From the NCBI GenBank assembly GCA_949297125.1, contig CASFRS010000018.1:60952-124951 (forward strand): 64,000 nucleotides of DNA. Reading direction: 5' to 3'. Under the pieces are notes generated by a model. The model had not been told where the DNA came from. It worked only from the letters and a program-made list of their open reading frames with translations, and searched no databases. How positions within the stretch are numbered: the stretch's first letter is position 1; every line of letters starts with the position of its first letter. Source of the DNA: an uncultured Bacteroidales bacterium (GTDB lineage Bacteria > Bacteroidota > Bacteroidia > Bacteroidales > G3-4614). Shown in pieces: positions 34,389-44,503 of this stretch. The translations under genes were made by a program, and so were the position numbers.

Positions 34389-35039
34389 TTAGAAATACAT
34401 TTCGCCGAAAAAGTCCACCCGGTGGAAATCGGGCTCGGGCGTATCAATCCTGTTCCACGACAGATAATGGGGCTGCGAAGTCTTGTCGCCGCATTTGTAA
34501 AAGTTGACGTCTATTTTTTCCGGAAGTGCCGCAGGGTCAAGGCCGAAGAGCTCAAACGGAACGGCAACCGTAAGTTCCCATGAAAAGATGCCGCTCTTCT
34601 CGGCAAACGGCAACTTCCCGAGGCTGCTCCACGTGCGTATTTTAGTCATCAGTTCCGCCGGATAGCAGTCGTTGTCGGTACGCCGCAGCCTTTTTGACGC
34701 CAAAGCTGTTCCTATACAGTTGAATTCAAAGTTATAATACTCCTTTTCTCCGGGTATGTGGGCAAAAAACTCCACGCAACTGTCGTGGTATACCGGAGAA
34801 TTAAGTTCCGTATTTGACGCCAGCAGATAATTCCCGCGCACAAAGAAATGGATATACAGGTCATTGTCTCCGCGTGCCGCATCTACAGCCACAACGGGTT
34901 TGTACGGGAAAGCACCGGGCCAGTTTACCTGGTCTACGTAATCGCGTGCCGCAACCCCTTCCATAGCCGCAGCCGCCTCGGACAACCCGAGCTTGTCGAG
35001 TTGCGGCATATATACTGCCTTTATACTCTTTTTCATCAT
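34389..35039 (-). CDS. Carbohydrate-binding family 9-like protein
   Basis: 216 residues without signal peptide. Features of the CBM9-like fold: YIHFFVRGNYLLA, VYHDSCVEFFAHIPG (the conserved D-S-C/V-E-F-F segment), YYNFEFNCIGTA and WSWEL-like FSWELTVAVPFELFG. The ligand is unknown. It overlaps lysE as TAATG, so the two are translationally coupled. Confidence 0.82.
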   Translation of the reverse strand: MMKKSIKAVYMPQLDKLGLSEAAAAMEGVAARDYVDQVNWPGAFPYKPVVAVDAARGDNDLYIHFFVRGNYLLASNTELNSPVYHDSCVEFFAHIPGEKEYYNFEFNCIGTALASKRLRRTDNDCYPAELMTKIRTWSSLGKLPFAEKSGIFSWELTVAVPFELFGLDPAALPEKIDVNFYKCGDKTSQPHYLSWNRIDTPEPDFHRVDFFGEMYF

Positions 35040-35695
35040 TACCAGAATTTTGAAATCTCAATCAACCCGGTTACAAAACCTATTGCCGAGAGGATAAGTA
35101 TAAGCGTGCCTATTCCCCTGTTCACTATCCAGAGCGAACGGATATTGAACCTCAGCCGCACCTTGTTTATAAAATAGGTTATGGTAAACCACCATGAAAG
35201 CGCGCCGGCAATTATGGCTATATACCCCACTATGTAATCGGCCAGATGCGATTCGGGCATAAAGAAGTTGAACCGGGCGAAAAGGCCTATGAACAGGAAG
35301 AGTATCAGCGGGTTTGAAAACGTCAGTAAAAACGCGGTAACCAAATCCTGCATCTTTGTATTGGAAATTTGCCCTTTTTGCCTCAGATTCCTCGCCGGAT
35401 TCTGACGGTAAATGTACAGGCCGAACCCGGCAAGGACAATGCTGCCCAAAAGCTTTATGAGTATGGCATTCGTCTCTATGAAATCTATTACCATCGACAT
35501 TCCGAACCCGGTCAGCAAAGCATACATCAGGTCGGATATCGCGGCGCCAACTCCCGTATAAAGCCCTGAAATGCGCCCCTTGTTAAGAGTCCTCTGGATG
35601 CACAGAACCCCTATCGGGCCCATGGGGGCCGAGACGAATACGCCTATTATAAAACCCTTTATCGCCGTGTCTATTAAAATCTCCACGTATTGCAA
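35039..35695 (-). CDS. LysE/RhtB family exporter
   Basis: 218 residues and about six transmembrane helices; the signature GVFVSAPMGPIGVLCIQRTL near 18-37 is the family's N-terminal motif. Probably exports an amino acid or derivative. First gene of a two-gene minus unit with the CBM9-like gene. Confidence 0.9.
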   Translation of the reverse strand: MQYVEILIDTAIKGFIIGVFVSAPMGPIGVLCIQRTLNKGRISGLYTGVGAAISDLMYALLTGFGMSMVIDFIETNAILIKLLGSIVLAGFGLYIYRQNPARNLRQKGQISNTKMQDLVTAFLLTFSNPLILFLFIGLFARFNFFMPESHLADYIVGYIAIIAGALSWWFTITYFINKVRLRFNIRSLWIVNRGIGTLILILSAIGFVTGLIEISKFW

Positions 35696-35795
35696 TCATA
35701 TATGAACCGCCGCCGGGATGGCGAGCGGCATCATGGTCCATACAAGTATAAGCACAAATATGCAGGCATCCAAAAGATACATGCAAAAACAAACA

Positions 35796-35803
35796 CAAAA
35801 GTA
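35796..35803 (-). promoter_or_regulatory. Promoter -7 box of the LysE-family gene
   Basis: The minus strand reads TACTTTTG, 100 bp upstream of the start codon. Confidence 0.45.
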
Positions 35804-35888
35804 ACAATTTTTCATGAAACATGTCTAATCGGGGAAAGAATAAGGTATACGGCCGAAACGGCAGGGAAGAATATTTTCGCTTCCGCTT

Positions 35889-35917
35889 TTGCGTAACGGA
35901 TGAATTTATTAATTTTG
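35889..35917 (+). promoter_or_regulatory. Promoter of purL
   Basis: TTG at 35889-35891, an 18-bp spacer and TAATTTTG at 35910-35917, 56 bp upstream of the start. The leader contains a repeated AAAACATCAC and AAGGGAG as possible ribosome site. Confidence 0.65.
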
Positions 35918-35973
35918 TAGCAAATTAAAAACATCACATACCCCCCGTAAAAAGGGAGAAAAACATCACGCGA

Positions 35974-38900
35974 ATGGTAACATTCTTTAAGACCTCCTCG
36001 CAGGATATAATTGCCGTAGCAAGTGATAATATCCTGTCGAAAGAAGAAACAGACAAACTGTGCTGGCTTTTTGGAGAAGCCGAAGTGGTAAAGAGAGAGA
36101 AAATATCCGGCTGGTATATAGGCCCGCGCCGCGAAATGATAACTCCATGGAGTACAAATGCCGTTGAGATAACCCAAAATATGGGTATCAGCGGCATTTC
36201 ACGTATAGAAGAGTTTTTCAAGGCAAGCGGGAAGGACGCATCGTACGACAAAATGCTGCAGAGAATATATCAGGGTTTGGATGCCGGTATATTTACCATA
36301 AGCAAGACTCCCGACCCGATAATCTATATAGACGATATAGCGGAGTACAACCGGCGCGAAGGATTGGCATTGAGCGACGATGAAATGGCGTACCTTAATT
36401 CCCTTTCCGAAAGGCTCGGCCGCAAACTCACCGACAGCGAGGTTTTCGGATTCTCGCAGGTAAACTCGGAGCACTGTCGGCACAAGATATTCAACGGGAT
36501 ATTCATAATAGACGGAAAAGAGAAAGAGAGCACGCTCTTTTCCATGATAAAGAAGACATCGAAAGTAAACCCCAACCGCCTGGTATCGGCATATAAAGAC
36601 AATGTGGCCTTCAACGAAGGGCCTACGGTGGAACAGTTCGCCCCGGCCACGCAGGACAAGCCCGATTATTTCCGCATAAAGGATATAGATACTGTAATTT
36701 CGCTTAAGGCTGAGACGCACAATTTCCCTACTACGGTAGAACCGTTCAACGGCGCCGCTACCGGAACGGGAGGCGAGATACGGGATCGTCTCGGCGGGGG
36801 AAAGGCAAGCCTTCCGATAGCCGGTACGGCCGTATATATGACATCATACCCGCGCACTGAAAAAGGACGCGCATGGGAAGAGGAGATAAAGGAACGTAAA
36901 TGGCTGTATCAGACCCCGGAAGAGATACTGATAAAGGCTTCGAACGGCGCATCCGATTTCGGGAACAAGTTCGGGCAACCCATGATATGCGGTTCTCTCC
37001 TTACGTTTGAACATGAGGAGAACGGAAAGAAATTCGCTTACGACAAGGTGATAATGCTTGCCGGAGGAGTGGGATTCGCAACCCGGAGGGATGCGTTGAA
37101 AGGGACGCCCGAGGCTGGAGAGAAAGTCGTTGTAATGGGTGGCGACAATTATCGGATAGGCATGGGCGGTGGCGCAGTATCGTCGGTAGAGACAGGAGTA
37201 TACGATAACGCCATAGAACTCAACGCCGTACAGAGGGCCAACCCGGAAATGCAGAAGAGAGTATCGAACGTTATCCGTGCATTGGCCGAAGACGACAGCA
37301 ACCCGATAATATCCATCCATGACCATGGGGCAGGAGGGCATCTTAACGCTCTCTCCGAACTGGTAGAAGCCACGGGCGGAAAAATAGAGATGGACAAGCT
37401 TCCGATAGGCGACCCGACGCTTTCGGCAAAGGAGATTATCGGAAATGAAAGTCAGGAAAGGATGGGTATGGTATTGCCCGAAAGCGATATAGAGTATGTA
37501 AGGCGGATAGCTGAAAGGGAGCGCGCCCCGATGTATGTAGTTGGGGAGACCACAGGCGACAACCGTTTTGTGTTCGAGCAGAAAGACGGGGTAAAGCCTA
37601 TCGACCTTGCAATGGAAGACATGTTCGGCAAAGCCCCCAAAACCGTAATGCATGACAAGACGGTAACCGAAGAGTACAGAGATGCCGATTACGTACAGTC
37701 CGACATACATTCATATCTCGAAGATGTACTGACACTCGAAGGTGTTGCATGTAAAGACTGGCTGACCAACAAGGTAGACAGGTCTGTAACAGGTAAAGTT
37801 GCACGCCAGCAGTGCCAGGGCGAAATACAGCTCCCGCTGAGCGACTGCGGCGCAGTGGCTCTCGATTACAGAGGCAAAAGCGGAATAGCCACCTCCATAG
37901 GGCATGCTCCGCAGGCTGCACTCGCTTCTGCCGAAGCCGGCTCGGTACTGTCGATAGCGGAAGCCCTCACCAATATTGTGTTCGCCCCGCTGAAAGAAGG
38001 ATTGAAAAGCGTGTCGTTAAGCGCAAACTGGATGTGGCCGTGCAAAAACGAAGGCGAAGACGCACGCCTATACAAAGGTGTGGAAGCATGCAGCAACTTC
38101 GCAATAGCGCTGGGAATAAATATCCCCACCGGCAAGGACAGCTTGTCGATGACACAGAAATACGGCGAAGAAAAGGTCTTCGCTCCCGGTACGGTAATCA
38201 TATCGGCTGCCGGTGAAGTTTCAGACATTAAAAAGATTGTATCGCCGGTAATTGTAAACAAGAAGAGTTGCCCGCTTTATTATATCGACTTTTCGTCGGA
38301 CAGTTTCAAGCTGGGAGGTTCGGCATTTGCACAGACACTCGGGAAGGTAGGAAGCGATGTCCCGACCGTTAAGGACCCGGATTATTTTGCAAAGGCATTC
38401 AACGCAGTACAGCAACTTATAAACGAGAATCTGGTTATTGCCGGGCACGACATATCGGCAGGAGGGCTGATAACCGCATTGCTGGAAATGACTTTCGGCA
38501 ATGTAAAAGGAGGTATTGAAATAAACACGGCAAAACTTCGCGAAAAGGACCTTGTAAAACTCCTCTTCAGCGAAAATCCGGGCGTAATACTTCAGGCCTC
38601 TTCGCCGGCCGCGGCGGAAGCCGTCCTCAAGAACGCAGGAGTGAAGTACGTCAAAATAGGCAAGCCGTGCAGCGAACGGCATCTGCTTGTAAAACACGGC
38701 GGTGCAGAATACCAGTTCGGGATAGATTACCTGCGCGACGTATGGTTCTCCTCGTCCTACTTGCTGGACAGGAAACAGAGCGGCGAGAAATGCGCAAAAG
38801 AGAGGTATGCAAACTACAAGCAGCAACCTGTAAAGCTTAAATTCAACGCATCCTTCACCGGCAAGATGGAACAGTACGGCATATCGGCCGACCGTCGGAC

Positions 38901-39666
38901 CGCAAGCGGTGTGAAGGCTGCCATAATAAGGGAAAAGGGAGTAAACGGCGACAGGGAAATGGCATACTCGCTTTATCTGGCCGGATTCGATGTCAAGGAC
39001 GTTCACATGACCGACCTGATGACGGGTCGCGAAACGCTCGACGACATAAACATGATTGTATATGTAGGAGGGTTCTCCAACTCCGACGTATTAGGCTCGG
39101 CAAAAGGGTGGGCCGGAGGCTTCCTGTGGAATGAAAAGGCAAAAGCCGCACTCGACAGGTTTTATTCACGCAAGGATACGTTAAGCCTCGGCATATGCAA
39201 CGGATGCCAGTTAATGGTGGAACTCGGGCTCCTTACGCCCGACGACGAAAAGAAGCCCAGAATGCTCCATAACGATTCGCACAAGTTTGAATCGGAATAC
39301 ATTAGCCTCACAATACCACGCAACAACTCGGTAATGTTCTGTTCTCTCTCGGGCAGCAAGCTCGGCGTATGGGTAGCGCACGGCGAAGGGAAATTCAGCC
39401 TGCCGTATTCAAAATCGCACTACAACGTGGTTGCGCAATATACATACAACGCATATCCGGCAAACCCCAACGGCTCGCCGTATGGAATAGCCGGAATCGC
39501 ATCGCCCGACGGACGCCACCTCGCTATGATGCCGCACCTTGAAAGGGCTATATTCCCGTGGCAGTGCCCGTACTACGTTCCGGGCAGGAGCGGGGATGAA
39601 GTAACGCCGTGGATTGAAGCATTTGTAAATGCCCGCAAATGGATTGAGAACAACAAGAAAAACTGA
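35974..39666 (+). CDS. purL: Phosphoribosylformylglycinamidine synthase (large form)
   Basis: 1230 residues. Step 4 of purine synthesis, ATP- and glutamine-dependent. Linker and FGAR-binding parts: SQVNSEHCRHKIF near 160-173 and KAETHNFPTTVEPFNGAATGTGG near 245. The C-terminal class I glutaminase has the Cys1075 nucleophile in LGICNGCQLM and the His/Glu pair in MMPHLERAIFPWQ. Full-length single polypeptide as in proteobacteria and eukaryotes. Followed after 29 bp by the PurF-like gene. Confidence 0.96.
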   Translation: MVTFFKTSSQDIIAVASDNILSKEETDKLCWLFGEAEVVKREKISGWYIGPRREMITPWSTNAVEITQNMGISGISRIEEFFKASGKDASYDKMLQRIYQGLDAGIFTISKTPDPIIYIDDIAEYNRREGLALSDDEMAYLNSLSERLGRKLTDSEVFGFSQVNSEHCRHKIFNGIFIIDGKEKESTLFSMIKKTSKVNPNRLVSAYKDNVAFNEGPTVEQFAPATQDKPDYFRIKDIDTVISLKAETHNFPTTVEPFNGAATGTGGEIRDRLGGGKASLPIAGTAVYMTSYPRTEKGRAWEEEIKERKWLYQTPEEILIKASNGASDFGNKFGQPMICGSLLTFEHEENGKKFAYDKVIMLAGGVGFATRRDALKGTPEAGEKVVVMGGDNYRIGMGGGAVSSVETGVYDNAIELNAVQRANPEMQKRVSNVIRALAEDDSNPIISIHDHGAGGHLNALSELVEATGGKIEMDKLPIGDPTLSAKEIIGNESQERMGMVLPESDIEYVRRIAERERAPMYVVGETTGDNRFVFEQKDGVKPIDLAMEDMFGKAPKTVMHDKTVTEEYRDADYVQSDIHSYLEDVLTLEGVACKDWLTNKVDRSVTGKVARQQCQGEIQLPLSDCGAVALDYRGKSGIATSIGHAPQAALASAEAGSVLSIAEALTNIVFAPLKEGLKSVSLSANWMWPCKNEGEDARLYKGVEACSNFAIALGINIPTGKDSLSMTQKYGEEKVFAPGTVIISAAGEVSDIKKIVSPVIVNKKSCPLYYIDFSSDSFKLGGSAFAQTLGKVGSDVPTVKDPDYFAKAFNAVQQLINENLVIAGHDISAGGLITALLEMTFGNVKGGIEINTAKLREKDLVKLLFSENPGVILQASSPAAAEAVLKNAGVKYVKIGKPCSERHLLVKHGGAEYQFGIDYLRDVWFSSSYLLDRKQSGEKCAKERYANYKQQPVKLKFNASFTGKMEQYGISADRRTASGVKAAIIREKGVNGDREMAYSLYLAGFDVKDVHMTDLMTGRETLDDINMIVYVGGFSNSDVLGSAKGWAGGFLWNEKAKAALDRFYSRKDTLSLGICNGCQLMVELGLLTPDDEKKPRMLHNDSHKFESEYISLTIPRNNSVMFCSLSGSKLGVWVAHGEGKFSLPYSKSHYNVVAQYTYNAYPANPNGSPYGIAGIASPDGRHLAMMPHLERAIFPWQCPYYVPGRSGDEVTPWIEAFVNARKWIENNKKN

Positions 39667-39695
39667 TATAAAAACAACACAACGAAGAAGAAAAG

Positions 39696-41108
39696 ATGGG
39701 TGGATTATTCGGGACTATAAAGCATGACTGCTGCGTATCGGAACTGTTCTACGGTACGGACTATAATTCGCACCTCGGGACAAAACGCGCAGGGATGGTA
39801 ACATTTTCGGACGGCAATTTCATAAGGGAGATTCACAATATAGAGAATTCCTATTTCAGGACAAAGTTCGAGCGCGACCTGGACGACTTCGACGGGAACT
39901 CCGGGATAGGGGTTATCAGCGATACTGACGCCCAGCCGATAATAATAAGCTCGCATCTCGGCAAGTTTGCAATAGTAACCGTTGCCAAAATAAACAACAT
40001 AAAGGAACTTGAACTTGAACTTCTTGAAGAGGGCAACCATTTTTGCGAACACAGCAACGATATCATAAACCAGACGGAGTTGATATCCATGCTTATAACA
40101 AAGGGAAAAGACTATGTGGACGGCATAGAGTACCTGTTCAAAAGGATAAAAGGTTCATGCACGATGCTGCTGCTGACGGAAAACGGCATAATTGCAGCAA
40201 GGGACAAATACGGAAGGACGCCGCTGTATATAGCAAAAGGCGAGAACAACAAAGGATACGCCGTATCGTCCGAGACATGCTGTTTCCCCAACCTCGGATA
40301 TGAAGCCGAATACAATATCGGGCCGGGAGAAATAGTCCTTGTCGATGCCAACGGATACAAACAGTTGCGCAAGCCTAACGACAAGATGCAGATATGTTCT
40401 TTCCTTTGGGTATATTACGGATATCCGGTATGCGAATATGAAGGGAAAAACGTAGAGGAAATGCGTTTCATGTGCGGGGAAGAGATGGGGAAAAAGGATG
40501 ACGTGGATGTGGATTTCGTTTCTGGAATCCCGGATTCCGGTGTAGGCATGTCGCTAGGGTACGCCGTGGGCAAAGGCGTGCCATATAAGCGCGGGATAGT
40601 AAAATACACCCCCACATGGCCGCGGAGTTTTACCCCTACCACGCAGGAGAGGAGAGAACTTGTGGCAAAGATGAAACTTATACCCAACAAATGGTTGCTG
40701 AAAGACAAGCGGGTCGTATTCTGCGACGATTCCATTGTACGCGGCACGCAACTGAGGGACAACGTTGCCGACCTGTACCGGTGCGGGGCAAAAGAGGTTC
40801 ACATGCGCATAAGTTGCCCGCCGCTCATCTACCCGTGCCGCTTCCTCAATTTTACGGCATCGAAAAGCGAAATGGAACTGATTACCCGCAGGACGATAAA
40901 AGACCTCGAAGGGGCTCACGACAAGCATCTTGAAGAGTATGCCACTACCGATTCGCCCAGATACTGCCGCATGGTGGAATGCATCCGCAAACAGCTGAAC
41001 ATATCGTCGTTGAAATTCAACCCGATAGAAACGCTGGTCGATTCGATAGGCCTGCCCAAAGAGTCGATTTGCACGCACTGTTTCGACGGGTCGAGCTACG
41101 AGCAGTAA
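39696..41108 (+). CDS. PurF-like amidophosphoribosyltransferase paralogue lacking the N-terminal Cys
   Basis: 470 residues with the Ntn glutaminase plus PRTase architecture of glutamine PRPP amidotransferase. The PRPP loop is VVFCDDSIVRGT (Asp344-Asp345) and the C-terminal ICTHCFDG keeps Cys residues seen in iron-sulfur PurF. However, the N-terminus reads MGGLFG, so the catalytic Cys that normally follows Met is Gly. Glutaminase activity through the usual mechanism is therefore not possible. It may use free ammonia, have a regulatory role, or act with another glutaminase. A true PurF is presumably encoded elsewhere. Confidence 0.85.
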   Translation: MGGLFGTIKHDCCVSELFYGTDYNSHLGTKRAGMVTFSDGNFIREIHNIENSYFRTKFERDLDDFDGNSGIGVISDTDAQPIIISSHLGKFAIVTVAKINNIKELELELLEEGNHFCEHSNDIINQTELISMLITKGKDYVDGIEYLFKRIKGSCTMLLLTENGIIAARDKYGRTPLYIAKGENNKGYAVSSETCCFPNLGYEAEYNIGPGEIVLVDANGYKQLRKPNDKMQICSFLWVYYGYPVCEYEGKNVEEMRFMCGEEMGKKDDVDVDFVSGIPDSGVGMSLGYAVGKGVPYKRGIVKYTPTWPRSFTPTTQERRELVAKMKLIPNKWLLKDKRVVFCDDSIVRGTQLRDNVADLYRCGAKEVHMRISCPPLIYPCRFLNFTASKSEMELITRRTIKDLEGAHDKHLEEYATTDSPRYCRMVECIRKQLNISSLKFNPIETLVDSIGLPKESICTHCFDGSSYEQ

Positions 41109-41142
41109 CAGTCGGCAGACGGCTTTGGGCCGGAATAACATA

Positions 41143-41191
41143 AACCGGGGAATTTCAGGGAAAAGACTGGACTTCCCCGGTTCGGTTTTTA
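41143..41191 (+). terminator. Terminator of purL and the PurF-like gene
   Basis: AACCGGGGAA (41143-41152) pairs with TTCCCCGGTT (41173-41182), followed by CGGTTTTTAT. Confidence 0.8.
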
Positions 41192-41254
41192 TATGTCATA
41201 CCCCCCGAACGGGAAAGCGGCACCTTCCCGTTTTCAGAGCAGATGGTACATATA

Positions 41255-41278
41255 TGACAAATTGTCAAAATAATGACA
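41255..41278. promoter_or_regulatory. Repeated TGACA motif before grpE
   Basis: TGACAAATTGTCA (41255-41267) is a TGACA/TGTCA inverted repeat, and a third TGACA follows at 41274. It lies about 100 bp before the heat-shock operon and is a candidate operator. No CIRCE element is present. Confidence 0.4.
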
Positions 41279-41357
41279 AAAATTCAGTCCCGGTCTTATG
41301 GCAAAATTTTTGCAGATAGAATGACCGGACAGTTTGCGAATATAAAACAGACAAGAT

Positions 41358-41975
41358 ATGGATATAAACAAAGAAAACAAGCGTAATTCCGAAGGTGAGG
41401 AATTTCCGGAAGAACAGGTTGCCGATAAAAAGTGCGACAATTTTTCCGATGATACCGATACCGGAGAAGGCACGGAGAATACAGAAGAGGAAAAAACGGA
41501 AGTTTCCGAAACAGAAGCTCTTGCGGCAGAAGTTTCGGAACTTAAAGCAAAACTCGAACAGGCGGCAAAGGACAAACTCCTTGTAATGGCCGACTTCGAC
41601 AACTACCGGAAAAGGACTCTGAAAGAGAAGGCCGACTTGATAAAGTCGGGGGGAGAGGAGTGCCTCAAGAACCTGCTTCCTATCATAGACGACTTTGAAA
41701 GGAGCATTGCCGCCATCAACGACAGCAAGGATATAGATGCGCTGAAAGAGGGTGTAACCCATATATACAACAAGTTCAACAAATATCTCTCCCAGCACGG
41801 AATAAAGCCGATAGATACCGAAAATGCCGATTTCAATACGGAATACCACGAAGCGGTTACCATGTTCCCTGTTGAAGATCCCGATAAAAAAGGGAAAGTG
41901 ATAGATTGTGTGCAGAAAGGGTACACGATGAACGATAAGGTAATAAGGTTCGCAAAAGTTGTCGTAGGAGAATAA
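41358..41975 (+). CDS. grpE: Nucleotide exchange factor GrpE
   Basis: 205 residues. A long acidic N-terminal helix (Glu/Lys-rich, to about residue 75) is followed by [13 protein letters not shown] and the C-terminal beta domain [12 protein letters not shown]. Releases ADP from DnaK. Eleven bp before dnaJ. Confidence 0.95.
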   Translation: MDINKENKRNSEGEEFPEEQVADKKCDNFSDDTDTGEGTENTEEEKTEVSETEALAAEVSELKAKLEQAAKDKLLVMADFDNYRKRTLKEKADLIKSGGEECLKNLLPIIDDFERSIAAINDSKDIDALKEGVTHIYNKFNKYLSQHGIKPIDTENADFNTEYHEAVTMFPVEDPDKKGKVIDCVQKGYTMNDKVIRFAKVVVGE

Positions 41976-41986
41976 AACGAAAGGTT

Positions 41987-43144
41987 ATGGCAGAAAAAAG
42001 AGATTATTACGAAGTGCTTGGCGTATCGAAAACAGCTACGCCGGAGGAGATAAAAAAGGCATATCGTAAGAAGGCAATAGAATTCCATCCCGACAAAAAT
42101 CCCGGCAACAAGGAGGCTGAAGAGAAATTCAAGGAAGCGGCCGAGGCTTACGAGGTTTTGAGCAACCCCGAGAAGCGCAGCCGGTACGACCAGTTCGGCC
42201 ATGCCGGAGTGGGAGGTGCAGCCGGTGGCGGATTCAGCGGCGGAGGGATGAGTATGGAAGACATATTCTCCCAGTTCGGCGACATATTCGGCGGCCACTT
42301 CGGAGGTTTCGGCTTCGGAGGTTTCGGCGGAGGCGGGCGAACGCACAAACACGTAAACCGCGGTACGGACCTGAGAGTTAAAGTCAAACTCTCGCTCAAG
42401 GAGATATCCACCGGAGTTGAAAAAAAGATAAAGGTCAAGAAATACGTGAGTTGCAAGGCATGCAACGGCACCGGTGCGGAAAGCGGTACTGCATACACCA
42501 CATGCAGTACATGTAAGGGGAGCGGGGTTGTAACGAGGGTACAACAGACTTTCCTCGGAGCAATGCAATCGACCACCACATGTCCCACCTGTGGCGGAGA
42601 GGGGAAAGTGATAACCAAAAAGTGTGCAGCCTGCAACGGCGAAGGGATAATAAAGGAGGACGAAATAATCACCATAAATATTCCTGCCGGAGTTATGGAG
42701 GGGATGCAACTCTCCATGAGCGGGAAAGGGAACGCTGCCCGCCACGGCGGAGTAAACGGCGACTTGCTGGTACTTATAGAAGAAGAACCGCACGGCGAAC
42801 TGCTGAGGGACGAGAATGACCTGATTTATAATGCCCTTCTCGATTTCCCGACAGCCGCACTTGGCGGCACACTTGAAATTCCCACAATAGACGGGAAGGT
42901 AAAAGTAAAGATAGAGCCTGGTACACAGCCTGGCAAGGTGCTCCGTCTGAGAGGCAAGGGACTTCCGTCGGTAAACCGTTACGGGGTAGGGGATTTGCTG
43001 GTGAACCTGTCGGTATATATCCCCGAGAATCTTAATTCGGAGGAAAAGAAGAGTATCGAAAAGTTTGTAGGGCAATCGAACTTTACCCCTACCAAGTCTG
43101 TAAAGGACCGGATTTTCGCCAAAATAAAACGGATGTTCGAGTAA
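41987..43144 (+). CDS. dnaJ: Chaperone DnaJ
   Basis: 385 residues: J domain with HPD ([16 protein letters not shown]), a Gly/Phe-rich linker (about 75-115), four zinc motifs ([32 protein letters not shown]) and C-terminal substrate domains. Stimulates DnaK. A terminator follows at 43176. Confidence 0.97.
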   Translation: MAEKRDYYEVLGVSKTATPEEIKKAYRKKAIEFHPDKNPGNKEAEEKFKEAAEAYEVLSNPEKRSRYDQFGHAGVGGAAGGGFSGGGMSMEDIFSQFGDIFGGHFGGFGFGGFGGGGRTHKHVNRGTDLRVKVKLSLKEISTGVEKKIKVKKYVSCKACNGTGAESGTAYTTCSTCKGSGVVTRVQQTFLGAMQSTTTCPTCGGEGKVITKKCAACNGEGIIKEDEIITINIPAGVMEGMQLSMSGKGNAARHGGVNGDLLVLIEEEPHGELLRDENDLIYNALLDFPTAALGGTLEIPTIDGKVKVKIEPGTQPGKVLRLRGKGLPSVNRYGVGDLLVNLSVYIPENLNSEEKKSIEKFVGQSNFTPTKSVKDRIFAKIKRMFE

Positions 43145-43175
43145 GGCCATCCTCCGGCAGTAGGATATATAATGG

Positions 43176-43213
43176 ATACGCAATGTACAAGGCAGTGCAT
43201 TGCGTATTTTTTG
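43176..43213. terminator. Terminator of grpE-dnaJ
   Basis: ATACGCAATG (43176-43185) pairs perfectly with CATTGCGTAT (43198-43207), then TTTTTTG. Confidence 0.85.
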
Positions 43214-43255
43214 TGCCTTTTGCGGAAATCCTGCACCGTGTGGGCGTAGTGCCGT

Positions 43256-44503
43256 TTATTCAAAGCGCATTGTAGCTGCCGGTCTGATACGCGAAATGAT
43301 ATATGTAGGGGCTATTACCATTAAAAGGAAGAGTATCATGCACCCTGAATTCAGGAGCAAAAAGATGCGCCAGTCCGCCTCAACCGGTACGGCCGAAATA
43401 TAATACACCGAGGGGTCGAGCTTGACTATTTTAAACCAATATTGCAGCCCGCATAATGTCAGGCCTATGATATTTCCCCATATAAGCCCTTTGATTATAA
43501 GGAACGAAGAGAGGAAGAGGAATATTTTCCTTATAGCCCGGTTATCGGCGCCCAAAGCTTTCAGGGTCCCTATCATGGAAGTCCTCTCCAATATTATTAT
43601 AAGGATTCCGGAGATAATAGTGAATCCGGCAACGGCCGACATGAGGATTATTATTATCCAGACATTCATGTCGAGCAGGTTAAGCCATTCAAAAAGCTGG
43701 GGATTTTTATCGTATGCGGAACTTGCAAAATAGGTTATGCCGTATTTGTCGTGCTGCCCGAGCAGGGAGAAGAAGAGTTCTTCCGTAAAAGGTTTTACAT
43801 TGTCGCGATTATGCAGGTTTATTTCCAACGACGTATATTGGTCGTCGTTCCAGCCGTTTACCCGTTGTACGGTCCTTATATCGCCGAGAACGTACAGACG
43901 GTCGTAATCGCTGAAATTGGTCCGGTATATGCCGCATATTTTAAACTTGCGGGCCTTTACGCTATTCCCGTCTATAAAATAACAATATATGGATGATCCT
44001 GTATCCAGATGAAGGCTGGAAGCGATTTGGGCCGAAACAAGGACTTCATTGGCCGGTGTTTTGCCGTATACGTCCGGGAGGCGGCCTGCCACCAGCGAGT
44101 TATGGAAAAAAGCGGTATCATATTCACTCCCTATCCCTTTGACAAGAACTCCGGCGAAATCGGTATCGGTCTTGAATACTGCGGGAGTTTCGGCCACACG
44201 CTCTATCCGTCTTACCCTTCTGTCGGCGGCTATCGCATCGCTTATTGCCGAATCGACCGATACCGGAACGGACGAAAGGTATGCCTCTTCATTCATGCCC
44301 GATACGGTTACATGCGAACCGAACCCTATAACCTTGTCGCTTACTTCGTTCTTGAAACCTATTACAATGGCCACGGCAAGAATCATTACCGCCATGCCCA
44401 GGGCTATTCCGGCTGTTGCAATCCTTACGGCAGGAGAGAGGCGTTTAGCGGCAGAGTCGCCGTTAAAATATATGTTTCGTGCTATAAAGAACTCGCACTT
44501 CAT
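43256..44503 (-). CDS. LolC/LolE-type ABC transporter permease
   Basis: 415 residues in the FtsX/MacB permease fold. One TM helix near residues 27-50 (TAGIALGMAVMILAVAIVIGF), a periplasmic domain to about 270, then three TM helices with MIGTLKALGADNRAIRKIF, the coupling segment of lipoprotein-releasing permeases. The ATPase partner is not adjacent. It overlaps the aminotransferase gene by 4 bp on the same strand. Confidence 0.88.
   Translation of the reverse strand: MKCEFFIARNIYFNGDSAAKRLSPAVRIATAGIALGMAVMILAVAIVIGFKNEVSDKVIGFGSHVTVSGMNEEAYLSSVPVSVDSAISDAIAADRRVRRIERVAETPAVFKTDTDFAGVLVKGIGSEYDTAFFHNSLVAGRLPDVYGKTPANEVLVSAQIASSLHLDTGSSIYCYFIDGNSVKARKFKICGIYRTNFSDYDRLYVLGDIRTVQRVNGWNDDQYTSLEINLHNRDNVKPFTEELFFSLLGQHDKYGITYFASSAYDKNPQLFEWLNLLDMNVWIIIILMSAVAGFTIISGILIIILERTSMIGTLKALGADNRAIRKIFLFLSSFLIIKGLIWGNIIGLTLCGLQYWFKIVKLDPSVYYISAVPVEADWRIFLLLNSGCMILFLLMVIAPTYIISRIRPAATMRFE

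Noticed and set aside
41240..41357. CIRCE-type operator before grpE
   Set aside because: No TTAGCACTC/GAGTGCTAA repeat is present; only TGACA-type repeats were found.
41603..43183. Minus-strand open frame of 526 codons
   Set aside because: Antisense to grpE and dnaJ; low-complexity Gly/Cys-rich DNA of dnaJ keeps the frame open.
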